Shown here: one piece after another, positions 50,576 to 58,914 of the stretch
Numbering within the stretch: the stretch's first letter is position 1
Layout: every line of letters starts with the position of its first letter
Assembly: GCA_947652605.1 (NCBI GenBank)
Contig: OX393579.1
Span: 39,190,970-39,254,969, forward strand
Length of the DNA: 64,000 nucleotides
DNA from: Elmis aenea
Lineage: Eukaryota; Arthropoda; Insecta; Coleoptera; Elmidae
Direction of reading: 5' to 3'
The notes under the pieces: model-generated
What the model was told of the DNA's origin: nothing
Databases searched by the model: none
Seen by the model: the letters and a program-made list of their open reading frames with translations, nothing else
Program-made: the position numbers and the translations under genes

Positions 50576-51558
50576 AATGTAAAATGGTACCATGAATATT
50601 TGACCTATAATTCAGTAAAAATCGACTTATACCTGTAGCGATAGTAACGCGTTATTTATCGGCAAATTCTTGAGAGTTCATTTTGTTGGCTTACGAGTGA
50701 GAGTAATATTGACAGCTAAAATGTTGGTTATGTTTACGGCGGACTTTACAAATTACAGAAGGAATTCCGCCGTGCGGCGGAATGTAACTAGAAAATACCC
50801 TCGAATCCGCCGCGCGTGCACATAATACAGCTTCAAAGGCGGAAAGCACCCGGACACGGTCAACTGGGCGACGGTCAACTGGGCGACGCGACGGTCAACT
50901 GGGCGACGTGCCAACTGGGCGACGTGCCAACTGGGCGACGGTCAACTGGGCGACAGGAACTTAAACATTTTTGAACTCTCATCTTAGCGCACGATTTTAT
51001 AGATTGTTTTTGTAAATATTGGTTAAATATAACTACTTAATTTTGTAGAACTATATCGTACATCGAAATTTGTGGAATCATTTACGAAAGATATGATCAA
51101 AAAACGTGGTCCGAAAATAATTTAAAAATGAAGAAGTATGATTGCACAATATTAGAATAAAGAGAAAAATACAGTTTTTTCATTCATTTATCAATATTAT
51201 TAGTAGTGTGTATTTGTCTTTTCAACAGCAGTTTAGGCGTCATTTGCACTCGGGTAGGGCCATGTCTTTTCAACAGCAGTTTAGGCGTAATTATTTTATA
51301 GAACCGTGGAGGGATTTAGTCGTGATTTTCAAGAACCGTGGAGGGATTTAGGCGCAATTTGATCGGCGATGCGAGTTAGGGGCGGCGTGACGTAGTGCTT
51401 TGTGTGTGTGTGTGTCGTGGGGCTGGTCGGGGCGTGCGTGTGGGGCGGGGGCGGGGGCTGGGGCGGGGTGCGGGTCTCGGATTAAAACGAAAGTATAATT
51501 TTAAAAATTGCTTTATTATTTATATCTATTTACAATATTTTGTAAGGTATTATTATGA
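50576..51558. other. Presumed left end of the Polinton, non-coding
   Basis: About 980 bp without genes. It holds a GCCG-rich hairpin near 50768-50790, the 50868-50956 minisatellite, and two short direct repeats (TGTCTTTTCAACAGCAGTTT at about 51217 and 51262; GAACCGTGGAGGGATTTAG at about 51300 and 51333). A TGTG run and a G-rich strand follow at 51396-51475. Location at the outer end suggests all or part is the terminal inverted repeat; the partner is outside the window. Confidence 0.5.
50868..50956 (+). repeat. Minisatellite of GGTCAACTGGGCGAC units
   Basis: At least six units of 15-17 bp with core CAACTGGGCGACG, partly degenerate (CGACGGTCAACTGGG, CGTGCCAACTGGG). Only copy of this array in the window. 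Confidence 0.9.
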
Positions 51559-52101
51559 TTAACTTAAGTATCTATTATAAAATAATTTGTAAATTACAAA
51601 CATCGAAATGTACAATAAATTCATAACGTCTATACCGATATAAAAGGGTAAAGATGAAATCGTGTGCTGCTGCTGCTGTTGATCCGACGGCGTAGATGTA
51701 TTATTCTGCGTGTGTGGAGGATGAGGAGGAACATCGCCAACTTTTTCGTGCGACGAGCTGCTCTTAAGAAGAAGAAGTTCTTTGTGCAGCAATGAAGTTT
51801 TTGCTGCGATTGTCGTATAATTTAATATGTGCGTCCATGGCGAGTCATGATAACTTTGGTTGGCGTGCAAATATCTTAATTTGTATTTGATAATGCTGTT
51901 ATCGCCTGCAGAAATATTGGCAGCATAAAAAATGGGAATACCATTATGAATGTTCGGATCCAGCTCGGTCCACTCGGCTGGCCAATTTTCTTGTTCGTTG
52001 AAGCAGACAAACGCTTTGTACAGTCCAGGCGCTCGGTATATTATAAAATTGTCTCCTATTATGGAGGCGAGGATGAGAACAGATGCTCTCAACAAGAACA
52101 T
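51559..52101 (-). CDS. Predicted type I membrane glycoprotein, 180 aa
   Basis: I do not recognise the family. Visible: an N-terminal hydrophobic signal (about 1-16, MFLLRASVLILASI), an ectodomain of about 135 residues with four N-glycosylation sequons (near Asn62, Asn81, Asn94, Asn134), a low-complexity stretch rich in Pro, Ser, Thr and five Gln (about 120-150), and a C-terminal hydrophobic helix (about 151-173) ending in a short basic tail. This is the layout of a small surface glycoprotein. It is the outermost gene at the left end, in the same direction as 52202-52849 and the integrase. An envelope-like or host-interaction role is inference only. Confidence 0.75.
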   Translation of the reverse strand: MFLLRASVLILASIIGDNFIIYRAPGLYKAFVCFNEQENWPAEWTELDPNIHNGIPIFYAANISAGDNSIIKYKLRYLHANQSYHDSPWTHILNYTTIAAKTSLLHKELLLLKSSSSHEKVGDVPPHPPHTQNNTSTPSDQQQQQHTISSLPFYIGIDVMNLLYISMFVIYKLFYNRYLS

Positions 52102-52201
52102 TTTTGTCAGATTAAGATATACTATTAGAATACATGGTTTTTATTCAAACTTAATGTAGGTCATTAACATATTGTTAACAAAGCGAATATTGTATGCGCT
52201 C

Positions 52202-52849
52202 TTAGGCGATTAACATGGAATAGGTTTGCTTCATGGATTTAAGATTTATGTATTCGGGTAGAGATCGGGTAGAGAGCGCAGATTCGTACTCTCCATTGCT
52301 GAATATTCTTTCGTTTCCAATTTCGCGATATTCATAACACTCGATTGACAGCGAGCGTTGCGAATAATTTGAATCGTAAGTACAGCGAACGGGTATTACT
52401 ACGTCTTCATCGTATTCAAGTTTAAAATGTCTATAAAAATTGTGTTCGCTTTCGATGATGCCGCCAATTTCCATCTCTCTATCGATTAGATGTCGTCTGA
52501 AGTCTTCGATGGCCTCTTCGCCGGTAACTAAATGCGGAGTTTCCGAAGAGGAGAATAGTTCGTCCGTTTCTAACGCCTTCGTCGTAGGTGTTGATATATT
52601 TGAACTTGACGACGTTTCATCGTCGGGTTGCACAAAGTTGGCAGGTTCGAGCGTCGGCAAAGATTTACTAGGCGTTAGCAGTTTAAACGATAAATTAATC
52701 TGAACTGTTTGATTGCTCGGTAATTGAACATTAAATTTCGTTCGACTAATATGATCTGGCTCCAGTAGGTTTATTGGAATTGGTGAACCGATTGCTCCTC
52801 GTCGAATAATGAGAGGTAAAATAAGAAGAATAAAATAAATACTCTTCAT
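52202..52849 (-). CDS. Predicted secreted glycoprotein, 215 aa
   Basis: Family not recognised. It starts with a strong signal peptide (MKSIYFILLILPLII, cleavage expected near 20-22) and has sequons near Asn46, Asn52, Asn84 and Asn161, a Ser/Thr-rich segment about 78-105, and only two cysteines (about 156 and 171). No second membrane segment is seen, so the product should be secreted or held by a partner. It lies 100 bp upstream of the 180-aa membrane glycoprotein in transcription order. The two may be co-expressed as a surface pair. The start ATG is the only one before the signal peptide. Confidence 0.75.
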   Translation of the reverse strand: MKSIYFILLILPLIIRRGAIGSPIPINLLEPDHISRTKFNVQLPSNQTVQINLSFKLLTPSKSLPTLEPANFVQPDDETSSSSNISTPTTKALETDELFSSSETPHLVTGEEAIEDFRRHLIDREMEIGGIIESEHNFYRHFKLEYDEDVVIPVRCTYDSNYSQRSLSIECYEYREIGNERIFSNGEYESALSTRSLPEYINLKSMKQTYSMLIA

Positions 52850-53056
52850 GTTAATGCTGCTGCTATCTGCTGATCGGATTTATTCGCTTTGCTGGCGGCA
52901 CTTTCGCGGTACAAGATGCTGGCTGTATACGCGCGGGTTCGGACTAGTTTTTTGTCGACGCCTGAATTCGCTTTTATAAGATTAATCGTGCGCGCGCGCG
53001 CGCTTGTGGGGACTGATAAGGAATAATACGACGATAAAAACATCCGAATGATTCAT
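52850..53056 (-). promoter_or_regulatory. Intergenic region between integrase and glycoprotein gene
   Basis: A 207-bp gap downstream of the integrase stop and upstream of the 52849 start. It includes a (CG)n run at about 52989-53003 and, on the minus strand, TTATAAAAG near 52973-52982, a possible TATA element about 125 bp before the ATG. Functional status is inferred. Confidence 0.35.
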
Positions 53057-53971
53057 TTATAAAATTGCGTTTTTATTAATCCAAGAATTGTGTGCGTCAG
53101 AAAAGCCTAACCATCTGACGTATACTTTATTTCTGCGTTTTTTTAAAACTTTTTGAACGAGGTAAACATTAGGATGCTTGGTCTTTAACAGTTCGTGCTC
53201 GTAAAAACAGCCTCGAATTTCATTGTCTTGATAGTCTTTGAGAATGTATGTGACAGGATTTGTATTTTTGAACGTTTTAATCGTAAAAATTTCCGTCGTC
53301 CAGTTGGGCGTGTAACCCTTCTCGAAAAGATGTTTATATTTGCTTATGCGGACCTTTTCTCCGACTTTGAATTTGGGCAATGGAAGCGTTTTGATTTTGC
53401 TATAGACAGTGTTTAATAATTTTTTCTCGTTTGTCGAATTTACATCGCACGGGCGCATTTTGATGGTCGTATGAACTGTGCTATTGTATTTTTTGACGAG
53501 ATCTCGAACGATATTGGTCCATTTGTAATTTCCATTCAGACTAAATTGTTTCCACATTAGGCCCTTCAGTGTCCGGTTGAAACGTTCGACGATCGATGCT
53601 TTTAAGGTTGTGAATGTCGAATAATGGTTGATGGCATGTTTTTTCATTAAATTTCCGAAATGAACATTATAAAATTCTTTACCGTCGTCTGTTTGTAGAT
53701 GTTTAGGCGATTGTTTTATTAAAATTTGCTTCATTGCGTTCGTCACTTCGGGTCCTGATTTGGTTTTGATCGGTAGAGCCCATGCAAATTTGGTGAAAGC
53801 ATCAATAACTGTCAGCAAATATCGGAATCCATTATTTTCGGACGAGTATTCGCCCATTTCGACTAAATCTGCTTGCCAAAGATCGTCAATACCTTTTAGA
53901 ATAACTGTACGACGTTTAAAGTTACGACGCGCCGGTTTGTGCAATTCATTTACTAGCTGTTGTTTGCTCAT
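53057..53971 (-). CDS. INT: Polinton integrase (DDE RVE core plus chromodomain), 304 aa
   Basis: Retroviral-type integrase that inserts the linear element into chromosomes. The core has DLWQADLVEM (Asp35), LQTDDGKEFY (Asp95/96) and ASIVERFNRTLKG (Glu129), the three acidic catalytic residues. An SH3-like region around 200-260 is followed by a C-terminal chromodomain (VYLVQKVLKKRRNKVYVRWL.., about 269-304), which in family members binds modified histones. The N-terminal zinc-binding part is short, starting MSKQQLVNELHKPARR, as in other insect Polintons. Its ATG overlaps the stop of the upstream gene (ATGA at 53968-53971). All key residues are present. Confidence 0.95.
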   Translation of the reverse strand: MSKQQLVNELHKPARRNFKRRTVILKGIDDLWQADLVEMGEYSSENNGFRYLLTVIDAFTKFAWALPIKTKSGPEVTNAMKQILIKQSPKHLQTDDGKEFYNVHFGNLMKKHAINHYSTFTTLKASIVERFNRTLKGLMWKQFSLNGNYKWTNIVRDLVKKYNSTVHTTIKMRPCDVNSTNEKKLLNTVYSKIKTLPLPKFKVGEKVRISKYKHLFEKGYTPNWTTEIFTIKTFKNTNPVTYILKDYQDNEIRGCFYEHELLKTKHPNVYLVQKVLKKRRNKVYVRWLGFSDAHNSWINKNAIL

Positions 53972-54486
53972 TCTATTTTCATTCTTTTGTTTGTTGAAGG
54001 CGTATTTGTTGCCGCTGCTGATGGCCGCACACTACTCGATGATATCGATTGCGAGTTTAAGTTTTGTGTCGATGTCGAAGCAGCAGTAGCAGCGACGGGG
54101 TTTTGCACAACTTTTGTCACTTTCATATCGACTTCATGATATTGTTTTTCCAACTTTTTTATTGCTGTTTCAAGCTTTTTAATTGACTCGAAAGTGTTCA
54201 TGATCTTTTGTCTCAATTCGTTTTTGATGGGATTCAAAGACTGAGTAAATTTCTGATCGAAATAGGATTTCGTATCGGTTTTAACGAGTTTTGAACTTTG
54301 AGTAATTTGCTCATCGACATAAAATTTGTTAGTTGCGTCGGAATTTTCGGTGGGTTTACGTAGATTGCAAATGCGCTTATGTTTTATATCTACGTTACCG
54401 TCTACACTTAAAACGAACCCGACTCGTTGTTGTTGGTGTTTTGCTGTTGTTGCCGCCAGAGAACGTCCGAATTTGTCGATACCCAT
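53968..54486 (-). CDS. Coiled-coil, possible fibre-like virion protein, 172 aa
   Basis: The N-terminus MGIDKFGRSL is followed by GNVDIKHKRICNL and a PTENSDATNKFYVD motif (about 43-57). The pattern P..n.DA.NK.YVD is common near the head of phage and eukaryotic-virus fibre proteins. Residues about 60-125 are Lys/Glu/Leu-rich heptads suggesting a coiled coil, and the tail is Ser/Thr/Ala/Asn-rich and ends KRMKIE. The stop is shared with the integrase ATG. Fibre or capsid-attachment role is inference from motif and coiled coil. An internal scaffold protein is another possibility. Confidence 0.8.
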   Translation of the reverse strand: MGIDKFGRSLAATTAKHQQQRVGFVLSVDGNVDIKHKRICNLRKPTENSDATNKFYVDEQITQSSKLVKTDTKSYFDQKFTQSLNPIKNELRQKIMNTFESIKKLETAIKKLEKQYHEVDMKVTKVVQNPVAATAASTSTQNLNSQSISSSSVRPSAAATNTPSTNKRMKIE

Positions 54487-54522
54487 TTCGATAATGTTAA
54501 AAGTAAAACAAAAGCGCTGATT

Positions 54523-55437
54523 TTATACGATAATTTTAGCCTCTCGTAATTCTTCGATGATGCTGATAATTTCGTTATTGTGATTATTGTGGCCGGCTTG
54601 TTGCGATGCGAATAAAAGTTTAAGTCTGTCGACTAGTTCATTGGGATCGTCCCAATATACGTAGTCGGTTTTATTTGTTGAAAACTCCATCAGCCCTGAG
54701 CCGGTGTGAATGCTTTTCGAAATATTTTTAATTAATTTATACTTAAAACTTTTATTGCCGGCAATCTGTTGTGTTTCGTCATAATTGCGACGCATCACAT
54801 TACTTGCCCTAACGATTTCTAAATAATCAGAAATCTCGCGGTTATTGCAAAGTTGGAGATTCGGCTCTTTAAAAAAGATTAACATTTTCAAGCCGTCTGT
54901 TAGCTTGTAGGCCTTGTCGTTAATAAAGATATTTCGATTGTCCATTTGGAAAGGAGAATTGCCAATTTTCCAAACTTCATCATCGGCACTGAAGTAAGGA
55001 CCGTACTTATTATCGAAATCTGCGTTACTTATGTCGAGCAATCGTATAGATCTGTCTGTCGATGACTCGCCTACTAATGAAGCTTCTGGCGATTCTTCTT
55101 CTTCAGGGCTAGAATCGACAATAGACTCTGCGGGAATTATTGATGGAGTGCCGATGCTCGACGACGGTATACTCGTCGTGTTTACTGCTCGTTCGTTACT
55201 CGATTTGGGCTTCTTTTATCTTTTCGATGGCGATGGCAATTCGGGCTCATCTATAAACGTGATCGCTCCAGATTTACCGCTATTTTTTCTCGTTAATTGT
55301 TTTAAAGGCGACGTAATCGGCTGCAAGATTTCTTCCCAACGAGCCGTACTCTCTAACCGACCAGATTTCAGCATTTTATATTTTTTTCGAATTATGTTTC
55401 GTGCAATAATAAGATCCTCGACTACTTTTTCTTTCAT
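54523..55437 (-). pseudogene. DUF8207-like Polinton protein with one in-frame stop
   Basis: One reading frame covers the whole gene. The first part (MKEKVVEDLIIARNIIRKKY..) ends ELPSPSKR, then a TAA at about 55216-55218, and the same frame goes on through a Ser/Glu-rich linker to LLDISNADFDNKYGPY, DGLKMLIFF, YVYWDDPNELVDRLKLLFAS and IISIIEELREAKIIV. This C-terminal block, with YWDDPNEL.DRL, is widespread in insect Polintons (DUF8207) and of unknown function. A restart at 55041 would give the conserved half alone. The single nonsense codon could be inactivating, a readthrough site or a sequence error. Start at MKEKVV preferred over an upstream TTG. Confidence 0.82.
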
Positions 55438-55499
55438 CGTGACAGCTTGCAATCATCGACTACTACGAACAGCTTATGAAGAGGTTATGAACAGACTGC

Positions 55500-55680
55500 G
55501 AACAGGCTCGATCAGCTTTCGAACAGCTTCGATCAGCTCCTGATAACAGCTTTGATCGGTTTTTGAACAGCTTTGATCAGCTCCCGATAGCACCTTATAA
55601 CAGACTATGAACAGGCTCGATCAGCTTTCGAACAGCGTCGATCAGCTCCTGATAACAGCTTTGATCGGCGGCGTCAGCGG
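55500..55680. repeat. 109-bp tandem repeat between DUF8207-like gene and ATPase
   Basis: GAACAGGCTCGATCAGCTTT starts at 55500 and again at 55609. Each unit is itself made of GATCAGCT / GAACAGC sub-repeats. The second copy is partial, ending near 55680. It sits in the 287-bp gap upstream of the DUF8207-like start, so it occupies that gene's likely promoter. Confidence 0.85.
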
Positions 55681-55723
55681 TTCCCGATAATCTAATGAGT
55701 CGAGCGATTGATGTCGGCTTTAT

Positions 55724-56419
55724 TTATAATAAAATAAACGTATCGAATCCTTTCCGATATCGGCCGTTTTCTATCGAGCAATCTTTGTTGATGACCAAGA
55801 AATCGTATTTTTCCTTCCAACATTTCGAGCACATTTCGTGAAATTGTTCTAGTCGCATGTCCGTATTGACGTGATCCTCGTATATATGTTTTAAATTTAA
55901 ATTATCTTGCTTAAAAATAATTAATAAATTCGCATTATCGCGCACCAATTGTTTCGGAATATGACTGTATGTTTGGCATAAGTAAAAGCTGTCGATTTCT
56001 TTATGGCGTCCTCTGCAAAAGTAGGATCTTATATGATCCTGCTTTTCGCACGCAATGTCGTCAAAAATAAATATCGAATTTTGTTTCGCCTCCTCGAGCG
56101 GCAGAACGGCATTGTGTTCGGAAAAGGTATGATATCCTATTTGCCTTATATCGGAAAACAATGTTTGCAGATATTCGTATTTAGGCTGATATAAAGATTT
56201 CGAATATATGTAAATATTTTCAAACTTTAAACCGTTGGGATGTTTAACTAAAGCTATAACTACGTTCGTCTTACCGCAACTAGAGGGACCTACAATTATC
56301 GCGCGAATACTGTTCGGCAATAATTTACTATGTTTGAAATGTTGTGTTGTTTGATCATCGTTTTGAATAACGTCGATATTTTTGATGGTTAATTTATCGT
56401 GTTGATCGATCAACCGCAT
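55724..56419 (-). CDS. ATP: DNA-packaging ATPase (FtsK/HerA, A32-like), 231 aa
   Basis: P-loop motor expected to pump the genome into capsids. Walker A GPSSCGKT at about 44-51, Walker B SIFIFDD at about 115-121, a Gln-containing strand near LCQTYS (149) as sensor. Length is typical of Polinton ATPases. Divergent from the PLA2-domain gene across a 104-bp shared promoter region. No lesions seen. Confidence 0.93.
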   Translation of the reverse strand: MRLIDQHDKLTIKNIDVIQNDDQTTQHFKHSKLLPNSIRAIIVGPSSCGKTNVVIALVKHPNGLKFENIYIYSKSLYQPKYEYLQTLFSDIRQIGYHTFSEHNAVLPLEEAKQNSIFIFDDIACEKQDHIRSYFCRGRHKEIDSFYLCQTYSHIPKQLVRDNANLLIIFKQDNLNLKHIYEDHVNTDMRLEQFHEMCSKCWKEKYDFLVINKDCSIENGRYRKGFDTFILL

Positions 56420-56523
56420 TTTATCGACTAAATAAAAAATATATATGTGCGACTATTTAAAATGAGTCAGCAGTACATGTAAAACAATGGTCTCGATAAC
56501 AACAACAACAACATCGCTATAAA
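56420..56523. promoter_or_regulatory. Divergent promoter region between ATPase and PLA2-domain gene
   Basis: 104 bp separating the two start codons. Contains AAATAAAAAATATATAT near the ATPase side and an ACAACAACAACAAC run followed by CGCTATAAA at the PLA2 side. The layout implies shared control of the two oppositely transcribed blocks. Confidence 0.45.
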
Positions 56524-57387
56524 ATGATTGAGCATAGAAAACCTTCGATCAAATGTAAGTCGACCGTTCGAGGTAAAGGTTTACTCAACAGGGCGATAAA
56601 TAATTTGCCCTTCGAGTTGCACCTCCCAGGCGGATATCAATATTGCGGTCCCGGCACGAAATTAAAAAAACGTCTGGCTAGAGGCGATCCAGGTATAAAT
56701 CCTTTGGACCGTGCATGCAAAGAGCACGATATCGCGTATTCTAAATCTAGAGATACGTCCGCAAGGAATCAGGCCGATCTTCGGTTGGCCGAAAGAGCTT
56801 GGGAGAGAGTCAAAGATAGCGACGCGAAATTTGGAGAACGGACGAATGCGTGGTTCGTGACAAACATTATGAAAGGAAAAGCGAAACTGGGAATGGGTGC
56901 GAGAGCTAATAAATCCAAGAAAAAAAATGTTAAAACGCTACGTGCTGTGATGACGAGGAGTAGTAGGAGGAGGAGTAGTAGGAGGAGTCGTAGTCGTCGT
57001 CGTCGGACTGTTGTAAAATCCAAGAAAACTAAAAACATTCAAAGCGCTATTAAGTTAGCGCTAGCGGCGGCAAGAAATAATGCGAAAAATAAACTAATCA
57101 AACTTCCGAAGACAGCAGCAGCAGCAGCACGGGTGATACCGATTCCGAAAGTAGGCGGGGTGTTACCTCTCCTGCCAATATTCGCCGGTTTATCTGCAAT
57201 TGGAACCTTATCTGGCGGCGCGGCAGGTATTGCGAAAGCTGTTAGCGATATAAAAACGGCGCGAAAACAATTGTCCGAAAGCGAACGACACAACAAAAAA
57301 ATGGAGACAATTGCTATGGGCAAAGGACTATTTCTTAAACCGTATCGAAAAGGACTCGGTCTTTATTTAAAGCCAAAAAACTTTTAA
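56524..57387 (+). CDS. PLA2-domain virion-type protein, 287 aa
   Basis: Residues about 33-125 form a parvovirus-like phospholipase A2 domain: calcium loop YQYCGPGT (about 38-45) and catalytic helix LDRACKEHDIAY with His68-Asp69. Next is a nuclear-targeting or DNA-binding basic region (Arg/Ser repeat about 146-162). Then comes a hydrophobic Gly/Ala-rich segment (about 210-240) that could insert in membranes, and a repeated C-terminal GLFLKPYRKGLGLYLKPKN tail. Such a protein would help a particle leave the endosome; this is inference from parvoviral PLA2. The protease gene starts 2 nt after its stop, so the two are probably co-transcribed. Confidence 0.88.
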   Translation: MIEHRKPSIKCKSTVRGKGLLNRAINNLPFELHLPGGYQYCGPGTKLKKRLARGDPGINPLDRACKEHDIAYSKSRDTSARNQADLRLAERAWERVKDSDAKFGERTNAWFVTNIMKGKAKLGMGARANKSKKKNVKTLRAVMTRSSRRRSSRRSRSRRRRTVVKSKKTKNIQSAIKLALAAARNNAKNKLIKLPKTAAAAARVIPIPKVGGVLPLLPIFAGLSAIGTLSGGAAGIAKAVSDIKTARKQLSESERHNKKMETIAMGKGLFLKPYRKGLGLYLKPKNF

Positions 57388-57389
57388 AT

Positions 57390-57761
57390 ATGCTACCGAC
57401 GACGACGACGACGACAAGAAGACGACCACTCGACGAGCTAGATTTATATAAGTTCGCAAAATATATTCCCAACTTTAGAGGCGTGTTTATGCTGGATACT
57501 CTGCCGTCCGAGCCTCGCCATACGGAATGCGGAATTGTGAATCTGGATACGTCGAACGGTCCCGGCACCCATTGGATAGCATACACTAAAAGAGGTGCGC
57601 GCGCAATATATTTCGACAGCTATGGAAACTTGAAGCCGCCCCGACAGATCGTCCGCTATCTAGGAAAGAACATAAAGTATAATTATAATAGATATCAACC
57701 GAATGATTCTGTAATATGCGGTCATTTATGTTTAAATTTTTTATTTACATGTGCTGTATAA
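57390..57761 (+). CDS. PRO: Adenain-like cysteine protease, 123 aa
   Basis: Capsid-maturation protease of the adenovirus C5 type. Catalytic triad visible as GTHW (His61), YFDSYG (Asp76) and VICGHLCLNFL (Cys110). The poly-Thr start (MLPTTTTTT) is unusual. Begins 2 nt after the PLA2-domain stop. The stop codon lies in TATAAATAAAG, which could supply both a poly(A) signal (AATAAA) and a TATA box 45-50 bp before the minor capsid gene. Short for the family but the core motifs are complete. Confidence 0.92.
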   Translation: MLPTTTTTTRRRPLDELDLYKFAKYIPNFRGVFMLDTLPSEPRHTECGIVNLDTSNGPGTHWIAYTKRGARAIYFDSYGNLKPPRQIVRYLGKNIKYNYNRYQPNDSVICGHLCLNFLFTCAV

Positions 57762-57809
57762 ATAAAGGATTCCATATGCATATCGTTTAGTTTTATTATA
57801 ACCTTTACC
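57755..57809 (+). promoter_or_regulatory. TATAAATAAAG overlap: poly(A) signal and possible TATA box
   Basis: TGTATAAATAAAGG spans the protease stop. AATAAA suits cleavage of the upstream transcript, and TATAAATA lies 40-50 bp before the ATG at 57810. Dual use is an inference from position. Confidence 0.4.
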
Positions 57810-58502
57810 ATGGCTAGAATATTAAATTTCTCTGGAAAACAATCCACTTTGTATGCGAATTATTTTCCGCCAATAGAATTAAATTCTGACTATGAGTGCG
57901 GTTTAGTTAGTCTATACACATATAATTCTATATCCAATATCCTTAAAAGGAATAACTTGTTTCATATTGGAAATGAAATAATTGAAATACCGGAAGGGGC
58001 GTATGAAATTGACGATATAGAAGAATACATTAGAAGCGCGCTGAAAAGAATGCAATCACCGCCTACAGTTACGATTCGCGCCAACACTAACACACTCAAG
58101 ACGGAAATCAAAACGACGCATCCAGTTTACTTTGACAAGGAGCGATCGATTGGAGAAGTTTTAGGCTTTAGCAAACGTGTAATTCAACCAAACCAAATTG
58201 TCGCGTCTGATTTGCCTGTCAACATAAACCAAGTTAATTCTATCCGCGTCGAATGCAGCATAACTACGGGCTCGTATATGAACGATAAGCCTGTTCATAC
58301 AATTCACGAATTCGCGCCTGATGTTTTACCGGGATATAAAATAAATGAAGTGCCAAAGAATATAATCTACCTACCCGTAAACACCAAGTCCATAAGTTCA
58401 ATTATTATCAATTTGGTCGATCAGGACGGCAAATTGATCGATTTTCGCGAAGAAACTATCACATTAAGACTGCACTTAAAACCGAGCAGTAAGGCCGACT
58501 GA
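57810..58502 (+). CDS. Minor capsid (penton-like, single jelly roll) protein, 230 aa
   Basis: Matches the Polinton minor capsid pattern: MARILNFSGKQSTLYANYFP, PIELNSDYECGLVSLYTYNS, EIPEGAYEIDDIEEYIRSAL, IGEVLGFS, then a C-terminal series of strands ending EETITLRLHLKP. Beta-rich with no membrane segment. In family members it forms the vertex pentamer. It lies just before the small ORF and the major capsid gene in the same direction. Start ATG has a good context (ACCATGG). Confidence 0.88.
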   Translation: MARILNFSGKQSTLYANYFPPIELNSDYECGLVSLYTYNSISNILKRNNLFHIGNEIIEIPEGAYEIDDIEEYIRSALKRMQSPPTVTIRANTNTLKTEIKTTHPVYFDKERSIGEVLGFSKRVIQPNQIVASDLPVNINQVNSIRVECSITTGSYMNDKPVHTIHEFAPDVLPGYKINEVPKNIIYLPVNTKSISSIIINLVDQDGKLIDFREETITLRLHLKPSSKAD

Positions 58503-58507
58503 CGAGG

Positions 58508-58615
<108 letters not shown>

Positions 58616-58707
58616 TAAAACACGGATGCTCTGGGAATATCGTCTTATGAGGTGCGCGGACATCGAAGAAATAAGATCTTAGTTTGAGATATATTTTTTT
58701 CTTTAAA

Positions 58708-58914
58708 ATGCTAATTTTTAATGACGACAACAGCATAAATAAAAGTGTTCGAGCGTCCATTGCAAACGTTAGTTGTGCGGCTGATTTGAAAGGATCAACA
58801 ACAACAACAACAACACCGACAGCAACTTCTGCAACGAAACGGTCTATTATTGTCTTAACCGAACAAAATAAACAATTCTTAAAGTCTTTGGGATTAACTC
58901 TAACAATACAATGA
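58708..58914 (+). CDS. Small ORF overlapping the major capsid start, 68 aa
   Basis: MLIFNDDNSI start, a Thr-rich middle, and an ending VLTEQNKQFLKSLGLTLTIQ that looks structured. Its TGA overlaps the capsid ATG (ATGA, 58911-58914), the same coupling as between the fibre-like gene and the integrase. An upstream TTG could extend it by 8 codons but has no support. I do not recognise a family. Position suggests a short capsid-associated or cement protein, or a leader controlling capsid translation. Confidence 0.6.
   Translation: MLIFNDDNSINKSVRASIANVSCAADLKGSTTTTTTPTATSATKRSIIVLTEQNKQFLKSLGLTLTIQ

Noticed and set aside
52846..53043. 65-codon minus frame upstream of the secreted glycoprotein
   Set aside because: It spans a CG dinucleotide run and the likely promoter; no domain and no coupling to neighbours beyond chance overlap.
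56769..57323. Minus-strand frames opposite the PLA2-domain gene
   Set aside because: Shadows of Arg/Ser and Ala-rich codons; the plus-strand gene has clear catalytic motifs.
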